A DNA stretch of 64,000 nucleotides from an uncultured Aquimarina sp. (GTDB taxonomy: Bacteria; Bacteroidota; Bacteroidia; Flavobacteriales; Flavobacteriaceae), in assembly GCF_947495315.1 (NCBI RefSeq), contig NZ_CANLYD010000011.1, positions 124,001 through 188,000 on the forward strand. The letters run 5' to 3'. Made by a program: the position numbers and the translations under genes. The notes below the pieces were generated by a model. The model did no database searches and was not told the origin of the DNA. It was given only the letters and a program-made list of their open reading frames with translations. The first letter of the stretch is position 1, and each line of letters starts with the position of its first letter. Shown piece by piece: positions 61,267-64,000 of this stretch.

Positions 61267-63879
61267 TTAGTTCTTAGTTTTTGTAGTGTCTTTTTTCTTT
61301 TTCTTACCAAGAAAGCCTCCAAAAATATCTTTAGCAGCGTCTTTTAATTTGTCTTCTGTCTTAGTGGAGTCTTTATCCTTTTTAGAACCTCCTAATAAAT
61401 CCGTAAGTACTTTGGTTCCCTCATCCACTATCTTTCCGGTTGCTTTTTCTTTTTGTTTACTTATGATTTGCTGCGTTAATTGTTTAACAGCCTGCCCGGT
61501 ATTAAGGTTTATTTTCGGATTAGAAAAGTTACCGGATATACCAATAGGCAGTGCAACTTTCATCTCATTTGCCTCCTGATCATTAAGCTGAGAAATTAGC
61601 CCACCTACTTCGTTACCCAAATATTTCGCGGGTACATCTAATGATACATTGTAATCCATATTCATATCAAAACTATGGCTGCCTCCAGCAGTTATTTTGA
61701 TTCCTTCTACGTCAAATTCAAAAGGTTTCACATTAATTTTACCATCATCAAAACTAAGCGATGTTTTAATGTCTTTTAAATTAAGTTTATCAAGGTTTAA
61801 AAACCCTAGTTGCCCATCTAAGTTAGATAATAATGGAGTTTGAGATGTGCTTACTTTGGCATTTAATATTTCTGCCAATGCATTTCCTTTTACAGAATTC
61901 AAAACTGGTGTAAGGTCGTTATTTAGATTACCATTTAAGTTAATTTGTGTAGTTAACGCACCTGTTAAGGCTTTGGCAATAGGAGCTAATCCTTGTAATA
62001 ACGCCAGACTCGAAAAAGATTTAGCAATGTCAATTTTACTTAAGTCCAAATTCATTCCAAAATTAGGAGTTTCTGATTTTGTAGATACTTTACCGTTAAA
62101 GGCAAGTCCTCCATCAAATAGATTGGATGTTACGTTTTGTAAATAAGCAGTCTCGTCATTTATTTTCACACTTCCTTTTGTGTTTTTTAATTCTAAGTTG
62201 TCATAGAGTACTTTTTTTGCATCAAAATTCAATGTAGCATCAAGAAACGATGGTATTTTCAGTGCTTCTTCTTCAGTATTTTCCGTTTGTTCTTCGGTTG
62301 CTTCATTTTCTGCTACCAAGAAATCATCTACTGCAAAAACTTCAGAACTAACATCAAAGTTTCCTTTTAGATCTTGTTTTGAAAATAAAAATCCCATCAA
62401 ATTACTAATAGTACCTGCTGCAGTAAGGTCAGATTTCCCTGTAGTCACCTGCATTTTGTCTAAGGTGATAGTTTCTGGTTTGAAACCTACATTGGCATTT
62501 TTAATTTTAATTTCATTAGGTAATTCTGGAGAGGCATAGGTAAAATTACTTAGACTAGCTGTACCTGAGCTTTTTACATTTTGATATTGCTCTTTTTCTA
62601 AAGATTGCATATCAAAATTGGTGTTTACATTTGCTTTGAGTATTCCATTAAGTTGTTGTTCTAATTCTAAAGGATATGCTTTATCTAAATTAGCAAGATT
62701 CAGTGTTCCGTTTACTGCCATATCTACGATCATATTTGTTGTTATATTTCGTAAACTACCTTTGGCTGCAAAGGTATCTTGATCTATTCTGAAAGTAAGG
62801 TTTCCAATATTTATATACATGTCATCAGCTAAACCAGTGTCGTTTTTGATTTGCGTATCTATGTTAATATTCTGAACACTTTTTGGTAAATCAGGGTATT
62901 TAAAAGAAGCATTGTGTGATGCAATTTTAATATCCATTTTTGGGATATATACATCATCAGCTTTTCCTTTGATAATTCCATTTACGGAGAAATCCCCAGT
63001 GGTTTGAACACCATCTAGATTTTTGGCATATACTTCAGGAATAACAGCTAAGAAATTTTTAAAATCCGATGAGGGAGTTTTAAAACTAAGATCTATATCC
63101 GTGTATTTTTCAAAAAGTTGCACGAATCCTTCAAATTCCAGAGGAAGTTGATTTACAAAAGCCTTATTTTCTTTGAATGTGTATCGCTGGTTTTCGAGGT
63201 CTAGTTCTAATTCAGCTTCAAGTTTCAGTGCATTTTTATTGAGATATTTGGTGTTGTCTAAACTAAAAGAAACTTCAGAACTGGATGCTGTGTCTAATAT
63301 TATATTTTCTCCGGATAGAGATCCATCACCGCTATGATTTACATTGGTCATAAGTAAAGCGATCTTATTGATATCATTTTGGTATAAAAGCTTACTATTA
63401 TTTATTTCATAATGATCTAATTCGAAGGTAAAAGAACCACCTTCTTCTTTAGTAGCTACTTCTGGTTCTTCTGATGTTTTTGTAATGTCAAAATTAGAAT
63501 TTCCTAATGAGTCCGTCTTAATCCCAATGTTTGCTTCGTCAATTATAAATTTTTGAATACTGATAGGTTCTTCAGCATCTTTGAATAATTCGTTTATAGA
63601 CATGTCTAGTGATATTTTTTTGGCATAAGCCAATGTATCACCTTCAAAAGGAGCAAAATTAATGATGGAAAGCTCATCAATTATAACAGAAGCCTGTGGA
63701 AAACTCCTAATCAAGCTAATATCTACATCAGCAAAATCAACTTTAGCATTTACATGCTCATTAGCCAAATACCGTATTTTGTCTTTTATCGTTCCTCCAA
63801 ATAAGAGAGGTATTGAAATGATTGCTATAATTAATAGAACAACAAGAATTCCGAAGATTTTAAGGGCTTTTTTGATCAT
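61267..63879 (-). CDS. AsmA-family protein
   Basis: 870 residues: N-terminal transmembrane helix (about 7-27), an AsmA-like N-domain with KIRYLANEHVNAKVDFADVDISLIRSFP, a long beta-strand-rich bridge-like body, and the C-terminal AsmA block (about 700-820, SFDDGKINVKPFEFDVEGIKI). A Lys-rich tail ends the protein. AsmA-like proteins are thought to carry phospholipids across the periplasm to the outer membrane. The start ATG at 63879 directly precedes the anchor. Confidence 0.88.
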   Translation of the reverse strand: MIKKALKIFGILVVLLIIAIISIPLLFGGTIKDKIRYLANEHVNAKVDFADVDISLIRSFPQASVIIDELSIINFAPFEGDTLAYAKKISLDMSINELFKDAEEPISIQKFIIDEANIGIKTDSLGNSNFDITKTSEEPEVATKEEGGSFTFELDHYEINNSKLLYQNDINKIALLMTNVNHSGDGSLSGENIILDTASSSEVSFSLDNTKYLNKNALKLEAELELDLENQRYTFKENKAFVNQLPLEFEGFVQLFEKYTDIDLSFKTPSSDFKNFLAVIPEVYAKNLDGVQTTGDFSVNGIIKGKADDVYIPKMDIKIASHNASFKYPDLPKSVQNINIDTQIKNDTGLADDMYINIGNLTFRIDQDTFAAKGSLRNITTNMIVDMAVNGTLNLANLDKAYPLELEQQLNGILKANVNTNFDMQSLEKEQYQNVKSSGTASLSNFTYASPELPNEIKIKNANVGFKPETITLDKMQVTTGKSDLTAAGTISNLMGFLFSKQDLKGNFDVSSEVFAVDDFLVAENEATEEQTENTEEEALKIPSFLDATLNFDAKKVLYDNLELKNTKGSVKINDETAYLQNVTSNLFDGGLAFNGKVSTKSETPNFGMNLDLSKIDIAKSFSSLALLQGLAPIAKALTGALTTQINLNGNLNNDLTPVLNSVKGNALAEILNAKVSTSQTPLLSNLDGQLGFLNLDKLNLKDIKTSLSFDDGKINVKPFEFDVEGIKITAGGSHSFDMNMDYNVSLDVPAKYLGNEVGGLISQLNDQEANEMKVALPIGISGNFSNPKINLNTGQAVKQLTQQIISKQKEKATGKIVDEGTKVLTDLLGGSKKDKDSTKTEDKLKDAAKDIFGGFLGKKKKKDTTKTKN

Positions 63880-63909
63880 TTTGATGCTTTTATGTAAAGT
63901 AACGATTTA

Positions 63910-63917
63910 CAAAGGTA
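63910..63917 (-). promoter_or_regulatory. AsmA-family gene promoter -7 element
   Basis: On the minus strand TACCTTTG (TAnnTTTG), 30 bp before the start. No clear -33 element. Confidence 0.45.
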
Positions 63918-64000
63918 CAATGTTGCGATTCTAGAGTTAACTATTTGTTAGATTTTTTTAAATTTCAAGGGCTAATTCGCCTCCTTGTTTTAGTTTGAAC

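Overview
The window is AT-rich bacterial chromosome from a member of the Bacteroidota, almost certainly family Flavobacteriaceae. Direct indicators are the type IX secretion / gliding protein SprA, a PorP/SprF-family protein, flavobacterial-style TonB proteins, two-domain Nfu, a LytTR/TPR sensor pair, and recurrent Bacteroidota promoters (TTTG-N19-TAnnTTTG). A genus-level guess (Aquimarina-like marine flavobacterium) is inference only. About 60 protein genes were found. No rRNA, tRNA, CRISPR array, transposase or prophage was recognised.

Layout. 1-2.7 kb: 3' end of sprA, then gcvH and a VanZ-like gene. 2.8-5.3 kb: three tandem TonB-like genes, separated by hairpin terminators, with a duplicated 5' region in the last two. 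5.4-10.8 kb: cytochrome oxidase assembly/accessory cluster (ctaB, two subunit III genes, subunit IV, a Cys-less SCO-like protein, a genuine SCO, DUF420/CtaM-like, a small CxxC membrane protein); catalytic subunits I and II are not here. 10.8-13.8 kb: a VIT/VWA/TPR/DUF2135 surface protein. 14-21.3 kb: MacB-type ABC exporter with two permeases, two adaptors and a TolC-like protein. 21.4-28.5 kb: tsaB; a pair of secreted paralogues, one overlapping tsaB antisense; dodecin; Nfu; PorP/SprF; rhodanese plus VWA lipoprotein. 28.7-31.7 kb: TPR-LytS kinase and LytTR regulator.

31.7-40.5 kb (minus strand): HExxH protein, then the envelope set CBS protein, nadK, DUF6089, uppS, bamA, two ompH/skp and murI. 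40.6-49.1 kb (plus): pdxJ, an alpha/beta hydrolase, FadL-type transporter, SGNH lipoprotein, a holin-like membrane protein, and tig-clpP-clpX. 49.2-54.7 kb: small secreted protein, GH3, DUF2797, a PLP decarboxylase and a LysE exporter.

54.8-60.9 kb is the most unusual part. A two-gene cassette is present three times in tandem on the minus strand. Each copy has a secreted ~420-residue repetitive beta-rich (beta-helix-like) protein followed by a secreted ~146-residue helical protein, and each ends in its own hairpin. This is the best candidate for an undescribed system. The window closes with a large AsmA-family protein.
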